Source of the DNA: an uncultured Lachnospiraceae bacterium
GTDB taxonomy: Bacteria; Bacillota; Clostridia; Lachnospirales; Lachnospiraceae
Direction: 5' to 3'
NCBI GenBank assembly: GCA_934408585.1
Contig: CAKRVA010000023.1
Span: forward strand, 1-23,948
Length of the DNA: 23,948 nucleotides
The translations under genes and the position numbers were made by a program. The notes beneath the pieces were generated by a model, which had not been told where the DNA came from, searched no databases, and was given only the letters and a program-made list of their open reading frames with translations. Shown in pieces: positions 8,161-16,600 of the stretch (position 1 is the stretch's first letter; the number at the start of each line of letters is the position of its first letter).

Positions 8161-8868
8161 ATGATTAAGTATAAAAAACTAATTTTAGTGTTCAGCAGTC
8201 TGCTGTTTCTACTGTCCTTAACCGGATGTGCAACGGAACTTGACCATATGGTGAAGTATGTATTGCGTCCTTCACCACGGAAAGTCATGAAGAGATACTT
8301 GGAAGAGAAATATGACGACAAGGTAAAGATCGTTGATTATGATGCGGATGATAACCTTTACGTTGTTTGGGATAAATATGGATTTAGTATTAAGGCGGAG
8401 AGTAGTAAATATCCAGGGAAAGTAGTATCGGTAGGATATCTTTTAGATTCTGATATGTGGCACTATGAGTTACATGATGATTATTTACAGGAAGTATATT
8501 TGGACGAAATGCAGGAACTAGCCAGGAAAGAAGCCCAGGGATATTTCACAGAAGAATGCCTTATTTATGCGTACCGTTTTGGAAACGGTGGAGATGATGA
8601 AAATGATCCGGTAAGACCGTTTGATGAATTTGTTCGTGAGAAAAATTGTTACGGAATTTGCATCTTCATAGAAGGAATGAGTGATGAGGAAGCATTGGAG
8701 ACATTGGAGAAATACCGAGCGCATATCGAAGAACTGGGAATTACGTGTGACTATTCCTTGGGGAAGAATGTGGGATATCCAGAAGAAACGTTTGAGGAGA
8801 TTCTGTTTGCGCAAGGAAGTTTTAATCCTTGGTTCAAGGAGAAGATAGAATGGTTGTACCGAAATTAA
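8161..8868 (+). CDS. Lipoprotein, copy 1 of a three-member family; candidate immunity protein
   Basis: A 235-residue lipoprotein with a signal sequence ending in the lipobox LTGC (Cys23), so it should be anchored outside the membrane. TAGGAG about 9 bases upstream sets ATG 8161. After an almost invariant block (ATELDHMVKYVLRPSPRKVM) come more variable segments and conserved stretches such as YLDEMQELARKEA, YFTEECLIY, GICIFIEGMSDEEA and a WF-EWLY end. I recognise no named family. Two paralogs lie at 11359 and 12210, with the lipase-like effector between copies 1 and 2. In Staphylococcus aureus the T7SS lipase TslA is neutralised by a lipoprotein (TilA), so an immunity role is a reasonable inference. 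Alternatively these could be accessory secretion factors. Confidence 0.93.
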   Translation: MIKYKKLILVFSSLLFLLSLTGCATELDHMVKYVLRPSPRKVMKRYLEEKYDDKVKIVDYDADDNLYVVWDKYGFSIKAESSKYPGKVVSVGYLLDSDMWHYELHDDYLQEVYLDEMQELARKEAQGYFTEECLIYAYRFGNGGDDENDPVRPFDEFVREKNCYGICIFIEGMSDEEALETLEKYRAHIEELGITCDYSLGKNVGYPEETFEEILFAQGSFNPWFKEKIEWLYRN

Positions 8869-8895
8869 AAAATGAAATAGTAAAGGAGAATGTAC

Positions 8896-11343
8896 ATGGC
8901 AATCTATAAAATATCACTGGACCGACTGGAAGATACCATTCAATGTTATAAGACACAGCGGGAAAAGCTTTCGGAGACCATCGAGTATGCAGATACAACG
9001 GTAGGCAACATAAGTCTTGATGTTTATGAGGGAACAGATGCCATTCGGATGAAAACCGGCATAAAGGAGCAAAAAGAAAAAAAGCTGCAGCCCCTGGAAG
9101 AACTTATGGATGGAACAGAACAGAGGCTGCAGGATGCCTTGTACTGGAACCGTACCTGTAAGGATTACTGTCAGCAGTTTGAGGATATTCTGGATGGAAA
9201 TATGGTGCTGTTTGCAGGAAGCGGGGAAGGGGTAAGCGGATACGCCTATTGCCATCAGGAAAAGATTACAAACATTCGTCAGGAATGCGCAGAAGTAAAA
9301 AGCAGCCGGGAAGAAATAGAGAAAGGGATGGAAGAAATCAGGGAACTGTTGGCGGGACTGAAAAAGGTTTCTTATGATTATGAAACACCAATCGGAAAAA
9401 TAAAAGAGGGGTGTCAGAAGCTGGAGCGGATAGAAGACTATTCGAGAGGACTATGGACGTATTCCTTCCATATGGAGCAGGCAGACAGCAACCTGTCACA
9501 GGGGTTGGCACTGCTTGCAGCCCAATATCAGGAAATCAGTGGAAACTATACAGGCGAAAACTTTGACTTAAGTACTACGGAAGCCTGGGACAGAGCCGTT
9601 GCCGCTTACAGTAAATATCAGGATAATTTTCCGCTTTCCGTAAGGGAGGCACTTTATGCAGAAATTCGCCGCATAGAATCCATACCGGAAGAAGAACGGA
9701 GTGATGAGGAGAAGTACCGCCTTTATACAATGGAACTAGCAAAAAACGGATTTACCATAGAAGAAAACACTGCCTGTCTTGCTTCTACCATGATGTACCT
9801 GGATCTGTTTGATGATGATAAACAGTATAACTATACCTATGCAGATTATAAAATCCAAATAAAGGATGGAATGACATTGGGAGAACTGTTGGAGTTAATG
9901 GATCAGATGGAAGAGGATGGAGTGACCTGCTTTACAGACGCGAAGAGTGGTAATAACAGCCGCTACTATTATGCCCAGATTCTGCGGGATGCGGTAGAGA
10001 AGAATCCTTACTTTAAAGATATGAGAATCGGAAACTTTTCCCGAACCATGGAAGATGAGAATGGAGATCTTGCCTATAATGAAGGAACGAATGCCATGAC
10101 GTTTACGGATGCCCGGACCGGAACTGTTTATGTAGCCTTTCGTGGAACATCAGGGGGAGAATGGATAGACAATGGAAGACGATTCAATGTAAAGAATGAG
10201 AATGATTTAACAGTACAGATGGAGCAGGTAGCCGACTACATGAATCGTGTGGCGAAAAAAAATCAGTGGAACAGCAACAGTCATGTTATTTTGACGGGAC
10301 ATTCCCAGGGAGGAAACGATGCCCAGCTCGCCATGTTATTGACGGAAGTGGGAGCCTATGCCGAGGCATGTTATTCCTTTGATGGAGAGGGACACTCCCC
10401 ATGGCTTCTTGACAGCCTTAAGAAAAAGTATGGGGAAGAGGAATACAACCGGCGAGTATCCAATATGTATTCCATTTGTGGAGATAATGACTTTGCCAAT
10501 TGTCTTGGAGAAAGTGTTTTTAAGGAAGAAAACATCAAATACGTGGCGTGCCACAACCGGAAAGACGCAACAGATAAGCAGAAGATTGTAGACTATCATG
10601 ATATTCGTTCCATGTTCTGTGATGAAGAAGGAAACTATGGAGCAATAACCAACACCTGTCGTAATGTGGAGCGCGGGGAAATATCTTATCTGGCAGAAAA
10701 TATCTGGAAACAGGTAGAGCAGATGCCACCTGACATGCGTGAACATGCTCAAAATGGAATTATGCAGGCAGCCCAAATCGGATTGGGCAAAAACATAGTG
10801 GGTGTAAATGGAGAAGTAATGAATTTCATAGATGGCGCAGTGACACTATCCTATGGATTAGGTGCTATTGCAGAAGCTGCAGTTGTTACCAAAATTGAAC
10901 AATCATCGCTTCCGGGATTTATAAAAAAAATAATGAGTATAGAAACACAGGCGATATGGGATTATCATCAGGTGCTAGGTTATGCAATATATGAACAAAT
11001 AAGTATGCCGGAAAAAATGGGAAAACTTTTGGAAATAGGAGTAAAGAAAGGTGGAGAAGTTATTAGCGGAGGTGTAAATGCAAAGACTCAGTTAAAGATA
11101 AAATTCTGGGAAGAGATTTATAAAGGAGCAGTGGGATTGTTGGATGGAAGTAGAAAACCAGGCGAGATGGGGCAAATCTTAAAAGAGGCAGCAGAAAATA
11201 TAACAGATGCTGCAGTATCAGGATATGAAGAAGGAGCTGGTGAATATGAACAGTTTATAGACGACGTCGAACAGTTCAAGGCAGATATAACGATTAAAGT
11301 CGGCAATTTTTTTGAAAATATTATTTGGGGAGAAGATAAGTAA
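8896..11343 (+). CDS. Lipase-like (alpha/beta hydrolase) T7SS effector
   Basis: An 815-residue protein. ATG 8896 is preferred over ATG 8890 because AAAGGAG (8882-8888) is 7 bases from it. Residues 1-200 form a helical domain with a Y44-E-G46 turn and cysteines 88, 92, 119, 131 and 173, shared with the effector at 19984; I take it to be the secretion or partner-binding region, as in LXG proteins. The hydrolase domain (about 330-600) has AFRGT (R416) for the oxyanion side, the nucleophile elbow GHSQGG (S470), an acid candidate in GDND (D530 or D532) and a His candidate in DYHDIRSM (H568), matching lipase class 3 / Mbeg1-like proteins. The tail is helical with a glycine/alanine-rich apolar stretch. 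There is no signal peptide, as expected of T7SS substrates. The substrate (glycerolipid or phospholipid) is inferred. Flanking lipoproteins are candidate immunity factors. Confidence 0.88.
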   Translation: MAIYKISLDRLEDTIQCYKTQREKLSETIEYADTTVGNISLDVYEGTDAIRMKTGIKEQKEKKLQPLEELMDGTEQRLQDALYWNRTCKDYCQQFEDILDGNMVLFAGSGEGVSGYAYCHQEKITNIRQECAEVKSSREEIEKGMEEIRELLAGLKKVSYDYETPIGKIKEGCQKLERIEDYSRGLWTYSFHMEQADSNLSQGLALLAAQYQEISGNYTGENFDLSTTEAWDRAVAAYSKYQDNFPLSVREALYAEIRRIESIPEEERSDEEKYRLYTMELAKNGFTIEENTACLASTMMYLDLFDDDKQYNYTYADYKIQIKDGMTLGELLELMDQMEEDGVTCFTDAKSGNNSRYYYAQILRDAVEKNPYFKDMRIGNFSRTMEDENGDLAYNEGTNAMTFTDARTGTVYVAFRGTSGGEWIDNGRRFNVKNENDLTVQMEQVADYMNRVAKKNQWNSNSHVILTGHSQGGNDAQLAMLLTEVGAYAEACYSFDGEGHSPWLLDSLKKKYGEEEYNRRVSNMYSICGDNDFANCLGESVFKEENIKYVACHNRKDATDKQKIVDYHDIRSMFCDEEGNYGAITNTCRNVERGEISYLAENIWKQVEQMPPDMREHAQNGIMQAAQIGLGKNIVGVNGEVMNFIDGAVTLSYGLGAIAEAAVVTKIEQSSLPGFIKKIMSIETQAIWDYHQVLGYAIYEQISMPEKMGKLLEIGVKKGGEVISGGVNAKTQLKIKFWEEIYKGAVGLLDGSRKPGEMGQILKEAAENITDAAVSGYEEGAGEYEQFIDDVEQFKADITIKVGNFFENIIWGEDK

Positions 11344-11358
11344 ACAGAGGTAAGAATT

Positions 11359-12093
11359 ATGAAGAAAACATTTCCATATAAAAAAGTTATTTTGGTACTT
11401 GTTAGTCTGCTGTTTTTACTATCCTTAACCGGATGTGCAACGGAACTTGACCATATGGTGAAGTATGTATTGCGTCCTTCACCACGGAAAGTGATGCAGA
11501 GATACTTGGAAGAGAAATATGATGACAAGGTAAAAGTAGTCAAATATGAAACGGGCAATAGTTTCAACCTGATTTGGGATGAACCCGGGTTTGGTATAGA
11601 GGCGGAGAGTAGTAAATATCCAGGAAAGATTGTATCGGCAGGGTACGCACTTGAAAGTGATATGTGGCACTATGAATTGAAGGATCACTATCTGTGTGTA
11701 GTATATCTGGATGAAATGCAGGAACTTGCAAGAAAAGAAGCTAAGGGATATTTTACCGAGGAATGTCTCATTTATGCATATCCTTCCGGAAATGGAGGAG
11801 ATAATGAAAATGATCCAGTAAGATCTTTTGACGAATTTGTCCGTGAGAAAAAATGTTACGGAATCTGCATTTTCATAGAAGGAATGAGTGATGAAGAAGC
11901 ATTTGAAGCGTTGGAGAAATACCGTGCCCATATCGAAGAACTGGGAATCACGTGTGACTACACACTTGGAAAAAATGTGGGATATACACGCGAGGAGTTT
12001 GAAAGAATCTTGTTTGCAACGGGAGATTTTGACCCTTGGTTCAAGGAGAAGATAGAATGGCTGTACCGCCATGGCAAAAAATGGAGTAGTTAA
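11359..12093 (+). CDS. Lipoprotein, copy 2; candidate immunity protein
   Basis: A 244-residue paralog of the 8161 lipoprotein, beginning 15 bases after the lipase stop with AGAGGTAAG upstream of the ATG. The lipobox LTGC gives Cys26. Its first third is nearly identical in DNA to copies 1 and 3, while the segments after PSPRKVM and around GNGGDNEND differ. The C-terminus runs past the usual end (LYRN in the sister copies) to LYRHGKKWSS, because the stop codon is lost and translation enters former intergenic DNA. Its position after the lipase fits an effector-immunity pair. Confidence 0.93.
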   Translation: MKKTFPYKKVILVLVSLLFLLSLTGCATELDHMVKYVLRPSPRKVMQRYLEEKYDDKVKVVKYETGNSFNLIWDEPGFGIEAESSKYPGKIVSAGYALESDMWHYELKDHYLCVVYLDEMQELARKEAKGYFTEECLIYAYPSGNGGDNENDPVRSFDEFVREKKCYGICIFIEGMSDEEAFEALEKYRAHIEELGITCDYTLGKNVGYTREEFERILFATGDFDPWFKEKIEWLYRHGKKWSS

Positions 12094-12104
12094 TGAGAGC
12101 ATGC

Positions 12105-12173
12105 ATGCCAATCTATAAAATATCACCGGACCGGCTGGAAGATATCATTCAATGTCATAAAGCACAGAGGTAG
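12105..12173 (+). pseudogene. 5' remnant of a second lipase-effector gene
   Basis: ATG 12105 opens 22 codons beginning MPIYKISPDRLEDIIQC, which match the first residues of the lipase at 8896 (MAIYKISLDRLEDTIQC) at most positions, then a TAG at 12171. The preceding spacer also aligns with the one before the intact lipase, but AAAGGAG has decayed to TAATGAG. The remainder of the gene is gone. The join lies at an acag microhomology with the sequence that precedes the lipoprotein genes. This is the scar of a duplicated lipoprotein-lipase cassette whose lipase was deleted. Confidence 0.85.
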
Positions 12174-12183
12174 AAAGTAAGGA

Positions 12184-12217
12184 AACAGAGAGATGAAGAA
12201 AACAGAGAGATGAAGAA
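12184..12217 (+). repeat. 17-bp tandem duplication at a start codon
   Basis: The 17-mer aacagagagatgaagaa occurs at 12184-12200 and immediately again at 12201-12217. It duplicates the start-codon region of lipoprotein copy 3. Copy 2 has a single start region, so the duplication is specific to copy 3. Confidence 0.9.
12193..12213 (+). other. Six-codon minigene overlapping the lipoprotein 3 start
   Basis: The first ATG made by the 17-bp duplication (12193) reads MKKTER and stops at TGA 12211-12213, overlapping the real start at 12210 as ATGA. The better ribosome site (GTAAGGA, about 12176-12182) lies at normal distance from 12193, not from 12210. The minigene may feed ribosomes into the lipoprotein by coupling, or may simply lower its expression. 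Nothing shows that the peptide itself matters. Confidence 0.5.
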
Positions 12218-12926
12218 AACATTTCCATATAAAAAAGTTATTTTGGTACTTGTTAGTCTGCTGCTTTTACTGTCCCTAACCGGATGCGCAACAGAACTTG
12301 ACCACATGGTGAAGTATGTATTACGTCCTTCACCACGGAAAGTGATGCGGAGATACCTGGAAGAGAAATATGATGACAAGGTAAAAGTAGTCAAGTATGG
12401 AACAAGTGATAGTTTTAACCTTCTGTGGGATGAACCAGGATTTAATATGAAAGCAGAAAGTAGTAAATATCCAGGGAAAATCGTATCGGTAGGATATCAT
12501 TTGAAGTCTGATATGTGGCATTACGAGTTAAGTGACAATTATTTGAGAGTAGTATATTTGGATGAAATGCAGGAATTAGCCAGAAAAGAAGCCAAAGGAT
12601 ATTTTACCGAGGAATGTCTCATTTATGTGTACCAATCAGGTGGACCAATGGATGATGAAGAGGATAAAGCACGCAGCTTTGATGAGTTTGTCAGGGAGAC
12701 ACAGTATTACGGAATCTGCATCTTCATAGAAGGAATGAGTGATGAAGAAGCATTGGAGGCATTGGAGAAATACCGTGCCCATATCGAAAAGTTGGGAATC
12801 ACATGTGACTACACACTGGGAAAAAATGTGGGATATACACGAGAGGAGTTTGAAAGAATTCTGTTTGCACAGGGGGATTTTAATCCCTGGTTCAAAAAGA
12901 AGATTGAATGGCTGTATCGAAATTAA
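12210..12926 (+). CDS. Lipoprotein, copy 3; candidate immunity protein
   Basis: A 238-residue paralog of the 8161 and 11359 lipoproteins, lipobox LTGC with Cys26. It keeps the invariant ATELDHMVKYVLRPSPRKVM block and the LYRN end. It differs around SGGPMDDEEDKA and has YYGICIF where the others have CYGICIF, losing one cysteine. The sequence after its stop (gaaattaaaaa...aatgaaatag) matches that after copy 1, as expected if copies arose with their flanks. It is probably an extra immunity allele, kept although its own lipase was deleted. Confidence 0.93.
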   Translation: MKKTFPYKKVILVLVSLLLLLSLTGCATELDHMVKYVLRPSPRKVMRRYLEEKYDDKVKVVKYGTSDSFNLLWDEPGFNMKAESSKYPGKIVSVGYHLKSDMWHYELSDNYLRVVYLDEMQELARKEAKGYFTEECLIYVYQSGGPMDDEEDKARSFDEFVRETQYYGICIFIEGMSDEEALEALEKYRAHIEKLGITCDYTLGKNVGYTREEFERILFAQGDFNPWFKKKIEWLYRN

Positions 12927-12959
12927 AAAAATGAAATAGCACAAAGGGAGAAACAAATC

Positions 12960-13346
12960 ATGGGAAATGCGGCGATGCAATTACAACAATTGGAGGAAAC
13001 AATCCAAACATATCATGTGATGTTTGGAATCTGCTGTTTTGGGGCAATCGTATTTGGAATTCTGGCAGTAATAATTTACAAAGTGTTTCATATAAACCTG
13101 ATTTTTGCACAGTTAAGTGGAAGATATCGGTATAAGGAAATTCAAAAGATACATAAGTCGAACATGCAGGCGGAAGGAAAAATTCATGCTTCCCGGGAAC
13201 AGAATCTTTTCCATTATGAAGAAAATGAGCAGAAAGAAGAATGGACCGTAAAGCTGGAGGAAGAAACAGTACCATTGGAGGATGCGCAGGATTTTGTAAT
13301 TCAACAGGAAGTGTTATTAAGTCAGGAAGATACATGGATTCCATAA
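12960..13346 (+). CDS. Small single-pass membrane protein of the T7SS locus
   Basis: A 128-residue protein with ATG 12960 behind AGGGAG. A short N-terminal helix (LQQLEETIQTY) is followed by one membrane helix at about 20-45 and a charged tail of about 80 residues, probably cytoplasmic under the positive-inside rule (RYRYKEIQKIHK follows the helix). The tail contains E-T-V-P-L (102-106), which resembles the ETSVL motifs of the FHA protein at 4078 and has Leu at Thr+3, a spacing some FHA domains prefer. It lies directly before esaB and essC, the slot of a core membrane subunit, and could be a remote functional counterpart of EssA. I recognise no family. Confidence 0.85.
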   Translation: MGNAAMQLQQLEETIQTYHVMFGICCFGAIVFGILAVIIYKVFHINLIFAQLSGRYRYKEIQKIHKSNMQAEGKIHASREQNLFHYEENEQKEEWTVKLEEETVPLEDAQDFVIQQEVLLSQEDTWIP

Positions 13347-13358
13347 CAGGAGAAAGAA

Positions 13359-13607
13359 ATGAAAGATACATTAGTCGTAATTTTTGAAAACAGAAAAAAC
13401 GGATTTCGACAGGATATAGAAATTCCGCTTTATATTACTGCCAATGAATTAATTGGTTCGTTAAATGAGGCATTTGGACTCGGAATAGATGGGAAAGACA
13501 TGGAACATTGTTTTCTACGCACTGAAAATCCAATCACATTAATCCGGGGAGATAAGCTGATGCGGGAATATGGACTGCATACAGCAACAACCATTTACTA
13601 TATGTAA
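13359..13607 (+). CDS. esaB: EsaB/YukD ubiquitin-like T7SS protein
   Basis: An 82-residue protein beginning MKDTLVVIFENRKNG, with AGGAG 6 bases upstream of ATG 13359 and 12 bases after the previous stop. Length, the beta-rich start, the IPLYITANELIGSLNEAF helix and the end (LREYG-like LMREYGLHTATTIYYM) fit the YukD/EsaB family, which has a ubiquitin fold and is a small cytosolic part of T7SSb systems. In Bacillus and Staphylococcus it is encoded beside the EssC/YukB ATPase, as here. No diglycine tail is present, as usual for the family. Confidence 0.9.
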   Translation: MKDTLVVIFENRKNGFRQDIEIPLYITANELIGSLNEAFGLGIDGKDMEHCFLRTENPITLIRGDKLMREYGLHTATTIYYM

Positions 13608-13645
13608 TTTAAAAGAAAAAGCTACGGGGAGATAAGAGGGAAGCC

Positions 13646-16600
13646 ATGAATTTCTCAATCATAATATATGGAACGGGATTATATAAAGAAATTCCATTAA
13701 TAGATGAAAAGAAATTGATTATAGGGACGAGTCGCAGTGCCCAGGTCCGCTTTTTGAAGAAAAAAGGGGATGAAGATTTTGAACTGTGTCTGGAGCAGAT
13801 ACCATCAGGATGGAAGGTGAGCTGTTCTTCGTCGGTTCAGATAAAATCAGAAGAAACTTGTAAAAAAGAAGATATGCTACAGCTTGGAAGTGAGATTCAA
13901 ATTGTAGATACAAACTCAGAAAAAATACTTTTTTCAATATACTTCAGTATTTATTTCGAGAAAAAAGCAAATGATTTCCATAAGCGGATTGATTGTAGAC
14001 AGATAAATTCTTTTCGCATCGGAGGAAGAAAAACAAGCACCATACAAATATTGGATGCTGACATAGAAGGCAGGGAACTCCTTTTTACCTATACAGGAAA
14101 AGGGTACATGGTAAGTGTAAAAGAATGTCCGGGAGAAGTAAGGATAAATGGTGCACCGGTTAAAATACCGGAAATTATGATGGAAAACCGTGACTTTCTC
14201 TCATTTGCCGGATACGACTTTTATTACTGTGATGGATGGATATATGTATCGGATAACATGCCGGTTAGTACAAGTATGTTAGTGGAACTTGTGCAGATAT
14301 CAAAGAACCATATGATTTATCCTAAACTGAATAGAAGCGTAAGGCAGTTGTATGTAATACCTTCAGAAAGGATAGAGGTATTGCAGCCGCAGAATATAGG
14401 AACAAAGCCGGAAAAAACGCTGATTATGACAATCTTGCCGATATTGCTTTCCATGTTCATGATGGTATCTATGCGTTTTATGATGGGCGGTAATCTTCGC
14501 TTTGCATTATGCAGTATAGGAATGATGGGCAGTGGAATCATTATGGCGGTCTGGAACTATAAAAACCAGGGAAAAAGCTATGATAAGCGAGCCGCAGCGA
14601 GAATTGAAAAATATAACTTATACATTCAGGAATCAGAAAATCAAATTCGGGAGCTTCGCAAAAAAGAAGAGCGGATTGCAAGACAACAAAATCCTACGTT
14701 GGAAGAACAACTTCAGATTGTGGAGGATTTTGATTCCCGATTGTTTGAAAAGAGACCTGAGGATGCTGACTTCCTGTGCTGCTATATAGGAAGTGGAAAA
14801 TTAAAAAGTGAAAATCAGGTGGAGTATAAAAAACAGGAATACAAGGAGTTGGAGGATGTACTCATGGAATATCCTGCCATGCTTCATGATAAATATCAGT
14901 ATTCGGAGAATCGGCCGATTATGATTCCGTTTAAGGAGTGTAATGCAGTCGGATTTATTGGTGACAGAAACAGATTATATCAAATCATAAAGAATATTAT
15001 GCTCAGTCTGGCAATTCAGCATTATTATCGGGATGTCCGGTTTTGCCTGCTGATAGATCCGATGGATATTCCGTATTTTTCATGGTGCAGATGGTTACAG
15101 AATATGGACAATGAAAAAACAAACCGGAGAAACATCAGTTGTGACGAGCAAAGCCGCAGTCTGTTGCTGGAGTTTTTATACACGGAACTGTCATTAAGAG
15201 AATCGCATGGCAATGGGAATGCAGTCGGACGGCCGCATTATGTGGTTTTTCTGTATCGTTGTGGTGCAATTAATGAACATCCAATCAGTAATTATTTTTC
15301 ACGTGCAAGAGAGCTGGGCTTTACGTTCCTGTTTTTTGAAGAATACCCGGAACTTTTACATAAAGACTGTGATAAAAGGGTTTTTCTGAACAAGAGTAAT
15401 AATGAAGGATATATTCAGGACGTAAGAGATGGAGAAAATATACAACGATTCAGATATCCCCATATTGAAAAAGAGCGTGCTTACGAAACAGCAAAGAAAT
15501 TGAGTTGTGTTTATGTAGAGGAAGTAAGTCTGGAGGGAAGTCTGACCAGAAACATTACATTATATGAACTGCTGCATATTTCTACGGCTGAACAGCTTCC
15601 GTTGAAGCAGCGATGGAACAGCTCCAAAATTTATGAATCAATGGCAGCACCATTGGGAGTAAAAACAGGAAATGAAATCGTCTACCTTGACCTGCATGAA
15701 AAATTTCATGGTCCGCATGGTCTTGTGGCAGGAACGACAGGCTCCGGTAAAAGTGAGATTTTGCAGAGTTATGTATTGTCGATGGCGACACTTTTTCACC
15801 CATATGAGGTTGGATTTATCATCATTGACTTTAAGGGCGGAGGAATGGCAAATCAGTTCCGGAACCTTCCGCATTTGAACGGTGCAATTACAAACATTGA
15901 CGGAAAACAAATCAATCGCTCACTGATGTCAATTCGTGCGGAATTATTAAAAAGACAGAGATTGTTTGCAGAGTACGACGTAAATCATATTGATGACTAT
16001 ATTCGTCTGTATAAAAACGGAAAGACACCGGTTCCCCTTCCGCATCTGATTCTGATAGTAGATGAATTCGCAGAATTAAAGAGCGAACAGCCGGAATTTA
16101 TGAAAGAGCTTATCAGTGCGGCAAGAATCGGACGAAGCCTTGGAGTTCATTTGATTCTGGCAACACAAAAACCGGCAGGAGTGGTAAATGACCAGATATG
16201 GAGTAATTCCAATTTTAAACTATGTCTGCGTGTTCAAACGAAGAATGATAGTAACGAAGTTTTGAAATCACCGTTAGCAGCGGAAATCCGAGAGCCCGGA
16301 CGTGCATATTTACAAGTGGGAAATAATGAAATTTTCCTATTGTTTCAATCTGCATATAGTGGGGCTGCAATCCCGTGTGAAGATATGGGAGAAGTAAGAA
16401 GCTTTACCATCAACCAGGTAGATATTTGCGGTCGGAGAACACCTGTCTTTCAGCAAAAACCGGAAAAGAAAGAAATCAACCGGAATCAGTTGGATGCATT
16501 GGTAGATTACATTTCGAAGTATTGTGAGAAAGAAAACATTGCAAAACTTCCGGATATTTGCCTGCCACCATTGGGAACAGTGATTCCTTATGAAAATGAA

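Noticed and set aside
11479..12126. Reverse-strand open frame of 215 codons, with similar ones opposite the other lipoprotein copies
   Set aside because: It lies opposite lipoprotein copy 2. Related antisense frames recur only because the three sense genes are paralogs.
12105..12173. Functional 22-residue peptide gene
   Set aside because: The match to the lipase start and the decayed ribosome site point to a remnant; I see no sign of selection for a peptide.
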